Assembly (NCBI GenBank): GCA_021647405.1
Contig: JAKIUU010000012.1
Span: forward strand, 1-64,000
DNA: 64,000 nt
Direction: 5' to 3'
Source of the DNA: Flavobacteriaceae bacterium
GTDB lineage: Bacteria > Bacteroidota > Bacteroidia > Flavobacteriales > Flavobacteriaceae
Below, piece by piece: positions 18,624 to 27,208 of this stretch. The notes under the pieces are model-generated. The model was not told the DNA's origin. It searched no databases and saw nothing but the letters and a program-made list of their open reading frames with translations. The position numbers and the translations under genes are program-made. Numbering within the stretch: the stretch's first letter is position 1; each line of letters begins with the position of its first letter.

Positions 18624-18818
18624 TGTACTTATCTCAACATAGTTTTATTATTTGATTGATTTCAATTGCGTAAAATTAGTACTTTTTTGTTAGTTGTTAG
18701 TCAAACTAATTGACTTTTCAATTTCTTGTACTTCATATCTCAAATGTATTATTTTGAAATTTAAAATATCACTCCGAACTTATTGGGGGCTAAATTATTA
18801 GTACTTCTTTTTCAGATG

Positions 18819-19121
18819 TTAAATATCCATTGACAATTTCAAACTTCCACCTAATCCTTCACGAATTATTCTCATCAAAGTTGAAAGTCGAATATCACTT
18901 GCATTATTCTCAATTCGAGAAATATAATTTTTTGTCGTTCCAACTTTTTCGGCAAGTTCTTGTTGCGTTAATTGTTGCTTTTTTCTTGCTTCTTGAATTA
19001 AAACACCAATTCTAAATGTCTCAAATTCTTCTTGGAATTTTTCACGAGATTCAGTTCCAACTTTTCCGTACTGTTCGTCTAAATGGTCATCAAAAGATGT
19101 AATTCTTTTATCTGTTTTCAT
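18819..19121 (-). CDS. higA: HigA-type antitoxin (XRE family)
   Basis: The 100-residue protein has a C-terminal helix-turn-helix (LIQEARKKQQLTQQELAEKV, then GTTKNYISRIENN, about residues 37-70). The N-terminal segment SFDDHLDEQYGKVGTESREK is typical of antitoxins in HigBA-type pairs. It overlaps the preceding toxin frame by 14 bases, the usual arrangement with toxin first. It should bind the operator upstream of the toxin. Since the toxin frame carries a nonsense codon, this may now be an orphan antitoxin. Confidence 0.85.
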   Translation of the reverse strand: MKTDKRITSFDDHLDEQYGKVGTESREKFQEEFETFRIGVLIQEARKKQQLTQQELAEKVGTTKNYISRIENNASDIRLSTLMRIIREGLGGSLKLSMDI

Positions 19122-19449
19122 AATATTCCTTTTTTAATCGTTCCGCCTTTTTAATTTCTTTTTTGGGTGTTTTTTGCGTTTTCTTTTGAAATCCACTTAA
19201 TAGGATTATCAAATTTCCTTTGTCGAAAAAACAGAAAATTCGGAATATTCCATTTCCTGCTGAAATTCGCACTTCCCAAAGTCCGTCAGTATTCGTAAGA
19301 TTTTTTAAAAACTTCACTGGAACAATTCGAGTATTTCTCAAAATCTAAAGTGTCCAATCTATTTTCTTACGAACAACGAGCGACTGTTTTAAATAGAAAT
19401 CTTTAAAGTAGTTTTCGTAAAATCCTATTTCTCTTTTAAATTCGCTCAA
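19108..19449 (-). pseudogene. higB: HigB/Gp49-type toxin with an in-frame TAG codon
   Basis: The RelE-like toxin frame runs from a TTG at 19447-19449 (SEFKREIGFYENYFKDF) to the typical ending FQKKTQKTPKKEIKKAERLK. It is broken by TAG (plus-strand CTA) at 19345-19347 between KKIDWTL and ILRNTRIVPVKFL. Both halves are in the same frame and match the family (about 110 residues), so one base change separates this from an intact mRNA interferase. The downstream part alone (77 residues from a TTG) lacks the first helices and is unlikely to be toxic. No ATG start is visible. Sequencing error, amber suppression or true decay are all possible. Confidence 0.75.
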
Positions 19450-19472
19450 TTTGTTAGTCGTTAAATTCAAAG

Positions 19473-19502
19473 CAAAGTTACCTGAAAAGGTAACAATTTC
19501 AA
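19473..19502 (-). promoter_or_regulatory. Promoter of the higBA locus
   Basis: On the minus strand TTG (19500-19502), 19 bases, then TAACTTTG (19473-19480) give an exact match to TTG-N19-TAnnTTTG. The toxin frame begins 24 bases downstream of the -7 box. Confidence 0.7.
19477..19494. promoter_or_regulatory. Candidate HigA operator
   Basis: GTTACCT-GAAA-AGGTAAC is a perfect 7-base inverted repeat that overlaps the -7 box of the higBA promoter. This is where an autorepressing antitoxin would block RNA polymerase. Confidence 0.65.
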
Positions 19503-19639
19503 AATTTAGAACTGGTTTTTAATATAAAAACGGATTTTCAGGTATTAATGCCAACTTGTTATAACCCAACAAATATGATATTTTACCCCCTAATACTTTG
19601 GCTAATAATATATTTACAATAGTTTATAAAAAAGAAAAC

Positions 19640-20722
19640 TTAGCCTTTATAAAAAGGCAACTTAACCACTTGTGCTTTGAGTTGTTTGTTACGCACAGCT
19701 ATATAAATTTCGGAGCCCAATTTGGCATAAGCTGTAGGGACATACCCCATACCAATACCTACTTTTAAAGAAGGACTCATGGTACCCGAAGTTACTTCGC
19801 CAATTTTAGTACCGCTGGCGTCAACGATGCTGTATCCGTGTCGTGGAATCCCCCTGTCAACCATACTAAAAGCAACTAATTTTTTTGAAACGCCATCGGT
19901 TTTTTGTACCTCTAAAGCTTCGGCATTAACAAAGTCTTTGGTGAATTTGGTAATCCAACCCAAACCGGCTTCAATAGGAGAGGTGCTGTCGTTTATATCA
20001 TTGCCGTATAAACAGAAGCCCATTTCCAATCTTAAAGTATCTCTCGCTGCTAAACCAATAGGTTTAATGTCAAATGCAGCACCTGCTTTAAAAATGGCTT
20101 CCCAAATAGCGACAGCATCTTCGTTTTTAAAATATATTTCAAAGCCATCACTGCCCGTATAACCTGTAGCCGAAATAGTTACGTTGTCAATCCCTGCAAA
20201 GGTGCCTATTTTAAAAGTGTAATAAGCCATTGAGGCCAAGTCAATAGCGGTTAAAGATTGTAGTGCTTTAGTAGCTAGTGGCCCTTGTACCGCTAAAAGC
20301 GACATGTTATCGGAAGCATTGGTCATGGCCACACCCAAATCGTTGTGTTTAGAAATCCAATCCCAATCTTTATCAATATTAGAAGCGTTAACCACTAACA
20401 TATATTCGGTATCAGAAATACGGTACACTAATAAATCATCCACAATACCACCTTCATAATTGGGCATACAAGTGTATTGTACTTTACCATTTGCCAGTTT
20501 TGAGGCATCGTTACTCGTTATTTTTTGTATAAGTGCTAAAGCCTTTTCGCCTGTAAGAAAAAATTCGCCCATATGCGATACGTCAAATACCCCTACGCTG
20601 TTTCTTACGGTAAGGTGTTCGGCATTAACACCTGCGTATTGTACAGGCATATTATACCCTGCAAAAGGCACCATTTTAGCACCAAGAGATTCATGTATAT
20701 GTGTAAGAGCTGTATTTTTCAT
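19640..20722 (-). CDS. gcvT: Glycine cleavage system aminomethyltransferase (T protein)
   Basis: GcvT moves the aminomethyl carbon from lipoylated GcvH to tetrahydrofolate, releasing ammonia. The 360-residue protein shows the GcvT folate-binding domain. Its opening segment is HIHESLGAKMVPFAGYNMPV, followed by VFDVSHMGEFFLTG, ATGYTGSDGFEIYF and GLAARDTLRLEMGFCLYGND. The C-terminal barrel ends with GEVTSGTMSPSL. Length and order are typical. It stands alone here, as usual in Flavobacteriaceae, and works with glyA. Confidence 0.97.
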   Translation of the reverse strand: MKNTALTHIHESLGAKMVPFAGYNMPVQYAGVNAEHLTVRNSVGVFDVSHMGEFFLTGEKALALIQKITSNDASKLANGKVQYTCMPNYEGGIVDDLLVYRISDTEYMLVVNASNIDKDWDWISKHNDLGVAMTNASDNMSLLAVQGPLATKALQSLTAIDLASMAYYTFKIGTFAGIDNVTISATGYTGSDGFEIYFKNEDAVAIWEAIFKAGAAFDIKPIGLAARDTLRLEMGFCLYGNDINDSTSPIEAGLGWITKFTKDFVNAEALEVQKTDGVSKKLVAFSMVDRGIPRHGYSIVDASGTKIGEVTSGTMSPSLKVGIGMGYVPTAYAKLGSEIYIAVRNKQLKAQVVKLPFYKG

Positions 20723-20836
20723 AATGAATTATTTTAGAATTTTTTGAAGCCTCAAAAGTACGATTATTCCTATAAAAAAAATAAGCTAGTCGATATTGAA
20801 ATTGTGTGTTTTGGGGTTTTGTAGTGTAATGTCCTA

Positions 20837-21032
20837 ATCCCGATTCATTGGGATGTGGTTATCTCAAAGTTTTGGAATATCATGAGATTGCCACGTTTTG
20901 CTTTTGCAAAACGTGCAAAAACGTCTTCACGAGTGAAGCGTGGTGAACTTTTGAAGTCTTGTTACAATTATAAAGAGCTTTCCCGCCCGAACGCATCGTT
21001 TCGGGGCAGGCCACAGTCAGTCTTTACAGACT
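20837..21032. repeat. Palindrome-rich repeat region between gcvT and thrC
   Basis: The gap contains four clean hairpins. CACGTTTTGC-TTTT-GCAAAACGTG spans 20892-20915 (10-base arms). CTTCAC-GA-GTGAAG spans 20925-20938. CCCGAA..TTCGGG spans 20986-21005. AGTCT-TTAC-AGACT spans 21019-21032 at the thrC stop. It is richer in GC than its surroundings. The segment GAGATTGCCACG near 20884 resembles, from memory, interspersed repeats of Bacteroidota. A plus-strand open frame here is not protein-like. Confidence 0.5.
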
Positions 21033-22324
21033 TAAGACAACAAATATGATTTTAATTCGGCGTAAGTACTTATAACTTCAGAAGATTTTTCTTTTGTAAG
21101 CACTTCTTTTATTTGGTCTGGAATTTCAATTTTTCCCTGTATTAAAGGTTCAACTACATCGAGAAATTTTACAGGATGGGCTGTTTCTAAAAAGATACCT
21201 TGACAATCTGTATTTGTTTTTAAATAAGATTTGAGTCCGAGGTAACCAATAGCCCCATGTGGATCGGCCAAATAATTAAAAGTATCTTTTAAATATTTTA
21301 AGGCTGTGCGGGTTTCTTCATCCGTAAAGGATTCTGAAAATAACATTTCCTTCAAACTGACTAGATTATTGTCAAACAGGTGCTGGATGCGTATAAAATT
21401 ACTTGGGTCGCCAACATCCATAGCATTGGCAATTGTTTGTGTAGAAGGTTTTGGGGTGTAAATACCTGTTTGTAAGTAATTGGGAACAACAGCATTTACA
21501 TTTGTGGCAGCGATAAACATTTTAACGGGTAAGCCCAATTTTTGAGCCATCATACCGGCACAAATGTTTCCAAAATTACCACTCGGCACAGCAAAAGCAA
21601 TGGGTTTAGATTTGTTTGCAAGTTGTTTGAAAGCAAAAACAAAATAAAACATTTGTGGCAGCCAGCGGGCAATATTTATAGAATTGGCCGATGTTAACTG
21701 CTTTTTAGATGTGATGTCTTTATCTAAAAAAGCTTTTTTAACCATGGCTTGACAATCGTCAAAAGTGCCATTTACTTCAAAAGCAGTTATATTCTGACCC
21801 AGTGTTGTGAGTTGTTTCTCTTGAATATCGCTTACTTTCCCTTTGGGATATAGAATAATAACGTCAACTCCTTTAACGCCTAAAAATCCATTGGCAACAG
21901 CACCACCAGTATCGCCAGAAGTAGCAACCAATACAGTTACTTTATTGGGATTACTTTTGTTAAAATACGAAAAACAACGTGCCATAAAACGTGCACCTAC
22001 ATCCTTAAATGCCATTGTAGGGCCATGGTAGAGTTCTAGAGCAGCGACGTTGGGTTCTATATTTATCAAGGGAAAATCAAAAGATAAAGTTTCTTCAATA
22101 ATTTGCTTGAGTATTGGACTGGGAATACAATCTCCTACAAATTGTGCAATCAACTTAAAAGCTATTTCGCTATTTGAAAACTGATTTATATTTTTAAAAA
22201 AAGAGTCGGGGAGTGGTGTGATTTTTTTTGGAAAATAAAGCCCTTTATCTTCGGCAAGACCTTTGATTGCTGCCACTTTAAAATTGACTTCTGTAGCCTT
22301 TCCGTTTAAACTTTTATAGTACAT
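21032..22324 (-). CDS. thrC: Threonine synthase
   Basis: ThrC converts O-phosphohomoserine to threonine with PLP. The 430-residue protein has the N-terminal segment MYYKSLNGKATEVNF and the PLP-lysine motif GPTMAFKDVGARFMARC. Also present are ATSGDTGGAVANGFLG and AVPSGNFGNICAGMMA. It is the last gene of thrABC, 10 bases after thrB. A hairpin overlaps its stop codon but no clear T-run follows. Confidence 0.97.
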   Translation of the reverse strand: MYYKSLNGKATEVNFKVAAIKGLAEDKGLYFPKKITPLPDSFFKNINQFSNSEIAFKLIAQFVGDCIPSPILKQIIEETLSFDFPLINIEPNVAALELYHGPTMAFKDVGARFMARCFSYFNKSNPNKVTVLVATSGDTGGAVANGFLGVKGVDVIILYPKGKVSDIQEKQLTTLGQNITAFEVNGTFDDCQAMVKKAFLDKDITSKKQLTSANSINIARWLPQMFYFVFAFKQLANKSKPIAFAVPSGNFGNICAGMMAQKLGLPVKMFIAATNVNAVVPNYLQTGIYTPKPSTQTIANAMDVGDPSNFIRIQHLFDNNLVSLKEMLFSESFTDEETRTALKYLKDTFNYLADPHGAIGYLGLKSYLKTNTDCQGIFLETAHPVKFLDVVEPLIQGKIEIPDQIKEVLTKEKSSEVISTYAELKSYLLS

Positions 22325-22334
22325 TGGGGGTAAT

Positions 22335-23258
22335 TTAAGAGATTATTTTAACACCTTGGGTGTTTATTTTTGATACATATACATAAAAATCAATACCTAT
22401 ATTTTGATAGACTTTTTGTATGGCATTGGCCACATTTTGAGCCCTTTCTAAGCCTTTACTCAGTGCAAATATTGACGGTCCTGATCCAGAAATACCACAA
22501 CCTAAGGCGCCAGCCGAAAGCGATTCTCGTTTTACTTTATCAAAACCAGGAATTAAAACAGCGCGTACAGGTTCGGCAATATAATCATGCAATGAACGGC
22601 TTATAAGATCGTAATCTTCAGTATACAAACCACTTATCAATCCGCCCACATTGCCCCATTGTTTTATGGCATCTTTTAGTGGCACAGTGGCCTTCAATAA
22701 TTTTCGGGAAGCAGCAGTTTTAACTTCAATTTGTGGATGGATAACAGTGGCATATAATTCACTAGGTGTCGGTAAACTAACAATATCTAAAGGATTATAA
22801 CTGCGCACCAAAGTAAAGCCTCCAAACAAAGCTGCCGACACATTATCGGCTATAGCAGCCCCACAAGCCAAGCGTTCGCCCTCCATTGCAAAGCGAACTA
22901 ATTCGGTTTTGTTAAAAGGCGCTCCCAATAATTTATTAATGGCAAAAACACTGCCTGCTGCACTGGCGGCACTGCTGCCAATACCGCTGCCGGGTTTGAT
23001 ATTTTTACAAATTTCTATTTCGAAACCAGCATCCGAATCTAAAGCGTCAAGTAAGGCATAACCCGCTGCGCCTACCACATTCTTTTTGGCTTCTAAGGGT
23101 AAGTTACAACCTTCAATTTTAGTAATTGTAATGCCTTTTTTATCCGATTTACGGATGCACATCTCATCGCCAATGGTGTCTAAGGCAAATCCTAAAACAT
23201 CGAATCCGCAGGAGACATTGGCTACGGTTGCAGGGGCAAATATTTTAATTTGGTTCAT
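22335..23258 (-). CDS. thrB: Homoserine kinase
   Basis: This GHMP-family kinase phosphorylates homoserine to O-phosphohomoserine. The 307-residue protein shows the N-terminal APATVANVSCGFDVLGFAL and the ATP-binding GHMP motif KPGSGIGSSAASAAGSV. The C-terminal motif is GALGCGISGSGPSIFAL. The spacing is 14 bases after thrA and 10 bases before thrC, so the three form one operon. Confidence 0.97.
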   Translation of the reverse strand: MNQIKIFAPATVANVSCGFDVLGFALDTIGDEMCIRKSDKKGITITKIEGCNLPLEAKKNVVGAAGYALLDALDSDAGFEIEICKNIKPGSGIGSSAASAAGSVFAINKLLGAPFNKTELVRFAMEGERLACGAAIADNVSAALFGGFTLVRSYNPLDIVSLPTPSELYATVIHPQIEVKTAASRKLLKATVPLKDAIKQWGNVGGLISGLYTEDYDLISRSLHDYIAEPVRAVLIPGFDKVKRESLSAGALGCGISGSGPSIFALSKGLERAQNVANAIQKVYQNIGIDFYVYVSKINTQGVKIIS

Positions 23259-23272
23259 TTGATAAAATTAAA

Positions 23273-25723
23273 TTATTTACCGCCAATTCTGATTATATCA
23301 GCAAAAATACCTGAAGCTGTAACAGAAGCACCTGCACCAGCGCCTTTAACAAGCAAAGGTTGCTCAGGATAGCGTTCTGTAAAAAACAACACACAATTGT
23401 CTTTGCCTTCTAAATTATAAAAGGGGTGTGTAGAATCAATTTCTTGCAGAGACACATTTGCTTTTCCGTTATTAAATTCAGCTACATATTTTAATTGACA
23501 ATTGTTGGCAATTGCTTTGGCACTTAATTGTTTAAAATGGGCGTTTTCATTTTCAAGACTTGTATAGAAATCTGAAACAGAATTGGTATTTAAGCAGGAT
23601 TCTGGTAAAAAAGATTTATTTTCGATGTCTTCTAATTCCATATCATAGCCGCTTTCTCTGGCTAAAATGAGAATTTTTCGCATCACATCAACACCGCTTA
23701 AATCAATGCGTGGATCAGGTTCTGTATACCCTTCGGCGCCCGCTTGTTTTACAACATCAACAAAACGATTGTCCGCATTAAATGTATTAAAAATAAAATT
23801 TAAACTTCCAGATAAAACAGCTTGAATTTTTTTAACCCTGTCGCCAGAATCAATTAAATTATTGAGTGTATTGATAATTGGCAAACCTGCACCAACATTT
23901 GTTTCGTACAAGAAAGGGGCGTTGTATTCTCTCGATAAATTTTTGAGTAATTGGTAATTTTCTGATGAACTGGCACAGGCTATTTTATTACAAGTTACAA
24001 CGGCAATACTACTATTTAAGTAGGAAGCATACATATTCGTCACTATTTCTGAAGCGGTATTGTCTATAAATATACTGTTGCGATAGTTGAGCTTTTTAAC
24101 GGTTTGGTAAAAAACATCGAGATTGGCTTTTGGACCTTTTGAGAGTATTTCTTGCCAATTATCTAAATCAATACCTTCATCGTTAAAACACATCGTTCTA
24201 GAGTTTGAGAGGCCAATTATACGTACATTTAAGAATAGTTTTTCTAATAGATATTCTCTTTGCTTGGTTATTTGTGACAACAAGTCATTACCAACATTAC
24301 CCACACCTGTAATGTACAGGTTTAACTGTTTTATATGCCCTTCAAAAAACTTATCGTGAAGGGTATTTAGCGCCTTTTTTACATCGGTCTTTAATATAAC
24401 AGCCGATATATTTTTTTCTGAGGCACCTTGCGCAATGGCACGGATATTTACATTGTTTTTTCCTAAAGTGCGGAACATCCTGCCACTCATGCCTTGATGG
24501 CTTTTCATATTGTCGCCAATAACGGCTATGATTGCCAAATTATTCTCTACAATAACTGGGTTAATACGGTGTCTTTCAATTTCGAAATCAAAGGTATCTT
24601 CTATAGCTTCTTTTGCCAAAACAGCATCTTGCTCTTGTATGGCAATACAAATAGAGTGTTCGGATGAAGCTTGTGTTATTAATATAACATTGATGGTTTG
24701 ATTTGATAAAGTCTCAAACAGACGTCTGGCAATATTGGGAACGCCCATCATACCACTGCCTTCTAATGTGAGTAGTGCGATATTTTCTATATGTGTGATG
24801 CCTTTTATAAGGTGCTTATTATCAGAAGAACTCTTATCAGAAATAAGTGTGCCTATATCTTTTGGGGCGAAAGTATTCTTAACTAAAATAGGAATGTTTT
24901 TTTGTAAGACAGGATGAATGGTTGGTGGGTAAATAACTTTTGCACCAAAGTGTGACAACTCCATGGCCTCTTGATAAGATATTTTTGTAATTGGTTTGGC
25001 TTGCTTTACCAATTTGGGATTGGCTGTAAACATACCACTTACATCAGTCCAAATTTCTAGAACATCAGCCTCTAGGGCTGCCGCAATGATGGCCGCAGTA
25101 AAATCGGAGCCCCCACGTCCTAAAGTGGTGTAATTTCCTTGTTTTGATTTGGCTACAAATCCGGGAAGAATGACTATTTGATGCGAATTCTCGGCAAAAT
25201 AATTTTTTATGTTGGCGTTGGTTATTTTAAAATCTACCGCAGCATTGACATAGGTGTTATCTGTGATAATAATTTCTTGTGAATTACAACTGGTGGCATC
25301 GGCATCTTTGGCTTTTAGCGCCTCAGTAATAATGTAAGAAGATAGCAACTCGCCAAAACTAACAATTTTATCTTTAGAACTGTCAGACAATTCTTTAATC
25401 AAGTAAACACCTTCTATTAAATTACTCAGCGTTGCAAAAAGAGAGGTAACTTTCTTTAAAATACCTTCTTGATGTTTATTTGTAATAAGTTCTTTGGAAA
25501 TGTTAAGATGCAGCTGTTGGAGCTCTTCCAATCTAAGTTTATAATTTATATCTGATTGGGCTGCGGTATTGGCTATTTCTAAAATAGTATTTGTAACGCC
25601 ACTAAAAGCTGATACAATTACAGCAATTGGACCTTCTGTTGCTTTATCGCGGATAATTGCTAATGTTTTTTTTATGACTTTGGCATTTGCTACAGAAGTG
25701 CCTCCAAATTTTAATATTTTCAT
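23273..25723 (-). CDS. thrA: Bifunctional aspartokinase / homoserine dehydrogenase
   Basis: ThrA catalyses the first and third steps from aspartate to threonine and methionine. The 816-residue fusion has the aspartokinase domain (MKILKFGGTSVANAKVIKK, TTLGRGGSDFTAAI), then tandem ACT domains (about 310-455) that usually bind threonine for feedback control. The dehydrogenase domain has NAD-binding LYITGVGNVGNDLLS and substrate segment EGYTEPDPRIDLSG. It is the first gene of thrABC. An upstream leader-peptide candidate suggests attenuation. Confidence 0.97.
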   Translation of the reverse strand: MKILKFGGTSVANAKVIKKTLAIIRDKATEGPIAVIVSAFSGVTNTILEIANTAAQSDINYKLRLEELQQLHLNISKELITNKHQEGILKKVTSLFATLSNLIEGVYLIKELSDSSKDKIVSFGELLSSYIITEALKAKDADATSCNSQEIIITDNTYVNAAVDFKITNANIKNYFAENSHQIVILPGFVAKSKQGNYTTLGRGGSDFTAAIIAAALEADVLEIWTDVSGMFTANPKLVKQAKPITKISYQEAMELSHFGAKVIYPPTIHPVLQKNIPILVKNTFAPKDIGTLISDKSSSDNKHLIKGITHIENIALLTLEGSGMMGVPNIARRLFETLSNQTINVILITQASSEHSICIAIQEQDAVLAKEAIEDTFDFEIERHRINPVIVENNLAIIAVIGDNMKSHQGMSGRMFRTLGKNNVNIRAIAQGASEKNISAVILKTDVKKALNTLHDKFFEGHIKQLNLYITGVGNVGNDLLSQITKQREYLLEKLFLNVRIIGLSNSRTMCFNDEGIDLDNWQEILSKGPKANLDVFYQTVKKLNYRNSIFIDNTASEIVTNMYASYLNSSIAVVTCNKIACASSSENYQLLKNLSREYNAPFLYETNVGAGLPIINTLNNLIDSGDRVKKIQAVLSGSLNFIFNTFNADNRFVDVVKQAGAEGYTEPDPRIDLSGVDVMRKILILARESGYDMELEDIENKSFLPESCLNTNSVSDFYTSLENENAHFKQLSAKAIANNCQLKYVAEFNNGKANVSLQEIDSTHPFYNLEGKDNCVLFFTERYPEQPLLVKGAGAGASVTASGIFADIIRIGGK

Positions 25724-25803
25724 AATGCTTTATAAGATTGAAATAGAAATCTTTATATTTTTAATAACGTAAAAGGTAATTTTATTGACGACATTATAGT
25801 ACA

Positions 25804-25845
25804 TTAACCCCTAAGGGTAATACCGGTAACAATAGAGAAACGCAT
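25804..25845 (-). CDS. Candidate thr operon leader peptide
   Basis: Eighty bases before thrA the minus strand encodes MRFSIVTGITLRG then TAA. The same frame is open back to an earlier ATG at 25897-25899 (31 residues, with ILE pairs as well). Ile, Val and Thr codons crowd the end, as expected of attenuation by charged tRNA-Thr and tRNA-Ile. A TAATTTTG box (25904-25911, minus) places transcription start near 25897, favouring the shorter peptide. A stem ATTACCC/GGGGTTAAT overlaps the peptide end. A competing GGTTAAT with ATTACC pairing is followed by TTTT. This reading is inference. Confidence 0.45.
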   Translation of the reverse strand: MRFSIVTGITLRG

Positions 25846-25992
25846 TATAGAAATAATGCTTAATGAAGGATGAAATATCTGGTAATTAAATAATTCCATG
25901 CGACAAAATTAATTAAATAATTGACATATATATAGTGATTTGTAATATTTTAAAAAAATTAAGGAATCCATAATATTATAAAAATAAATACC

Positions 25993-27198
25993 TTATAATG
26001 AAATTTCTATCTGATTTTTTAAGATATCCGCAAAGGTTTCACGTTCTCTAATTAAATAATCTTTTCCTTTATAATACAAAACTTCGGCTGGCCTGTATCG
26101 TGAATTGTAATTAGACGCCATAGAAAAGCAATAGGCACCCGCATTATTAAAACACAAAATATCGCCTTCGTTTATTTCATTAATACGTCTGTTGGCACCA
26201 AAAGTGTCTGTTTCGCAGATATAACCTACAATTGTGTAATAGCGTTCGCGCCCTTTAGGGTTTGAAATATTTGTGATATGGTGGTATGAATCATAAAACA
26301 TGGGTCTTATTAAGTGATTAAAACCACTGTCTATACCCGCAAAAACATTAGATGTTGTTTGTTTAATGACATTGACTTTGGCTAAAAAATGGCCAGATTC
26401 ACTTACTAAAAACTTACCTGGTTCAAACATTAAGCTGATATCTCTGCCGTAATTTTTGCAGAATTCATTAAAACGTACACTCAATTTTTCGCCCAGTTCT
26501 TCAATATTTGTAGAGATATCTCCTTCTTTATATGGAACTTTAAATCCGCTGCCTAAGTCAATAAATTCAAGGTTTTTAAATTCCTTTGACACATTAAATA
26601 AAATTTCAGTAGCTACTAAAAAAGTATCAATATCTAAAATATCAGATCCCGTATGCATATGCACACCGTTAATTTTCATTTTTGTGTTTTTGGCAATACG
26701 CAGAATATGGGGGACTTGATGGATAGAAATTCCGAATTTAGAATCTATGTGTCCGACAGAAATCTTGCGATTACCACCAGCCATAACATGTGGGTTAATA
26801 CGTACACAAACAGGTATATCTGGGTAATGATTGCCAAACTGTTCTAATATAGACAAGTTGTCTATATTAATTTGAACGCCCAATTTTGCCACTTCTTCAA
26901 TCTCTATTAACGATACGCCATTGGGTGTAAAAATAATATCTTTAGGAGAAAACCCAGCCTTTAAACCCAATTTAACTTCTTGGATAGAAACGGTATCCAA
27001 TCCAGAATTAAACGATTTAAAGAGCTTTAAAACAGAAAGATTTGACAATGCTTTTACAGCATAATTAATTTTAATATTTTTTACTGTTTTAAAAGCCTCA
27101 GTAATTCTGTTGTATTGTGAGGCTATGATATCGGCATCATACACATATAAGGGTGTGTCATATTTTTTTGCCAGGTTATTTAAAATTTTAGTATCCAT
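25993..27198 (-). CDS. lysA: Diaminopimelate decarboxylase
   Basis: LysA decarboxylates meso-diaminopimelate to lysine with PLP. The start chosen at the second methionine (MDTKILNNLAKKYDTPLYVY) removes an overlap with pepT. The PLP lysine is in INYAVKALSNLS. HMHTGSDI, FEPGKFLVSESGHFLAKV and CETDTFGANR carry the other fold III active-site residues. The length is about 401 residues, which is normal. It shares strand and likely demand with the downstream thr operon. Confidence 0.96.
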   Translation of the reverse strand: MDTKILNNLAKKYDTPLYVYDADIIASQYNRITEAFKTVKNIKINYAVKALSNLSVLKLFKSFNSGLDTVSIQEVKLGLKAGFSPKDIIFTPNGVSLIEIEEVAKLGVQINIDNLSILEQFGNHYPDIPVCVRINPHVMAGGNRKISVGHIDSKFGISIHQVPHILRIAKNTKMKINGVHMHTGSDILDIDTFLVATEILFNVSKEFKNLEFIDLGSGFKVPYKEGDISTNIEELGEKLSVRFNEFCKNYGRDISLMFEPGKFLVSESGHFLAKVNVIKQTTSNVFAGIDSGFNHLIRPMFYDSYHHITNISNPKGRERYYTIVGYICETDTFGANRRINEINEGDILCFNNAGAYCFSMASNYNSRYRPAEVLYYKGKDYLIRERETFADILKNQIEISL

Positions 27199-27208
27199 TG
27201 GTAATTTA

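Noticed and set aside
20855..21049. 64-codon plus-strand frame between gcvT and thrC
   Set aside because: It runs through the hairpin-rich repeat and into the thrC stop; the residue pattern (FAKRAKTSSRVKRGELLK) comes from palindromic DNA.
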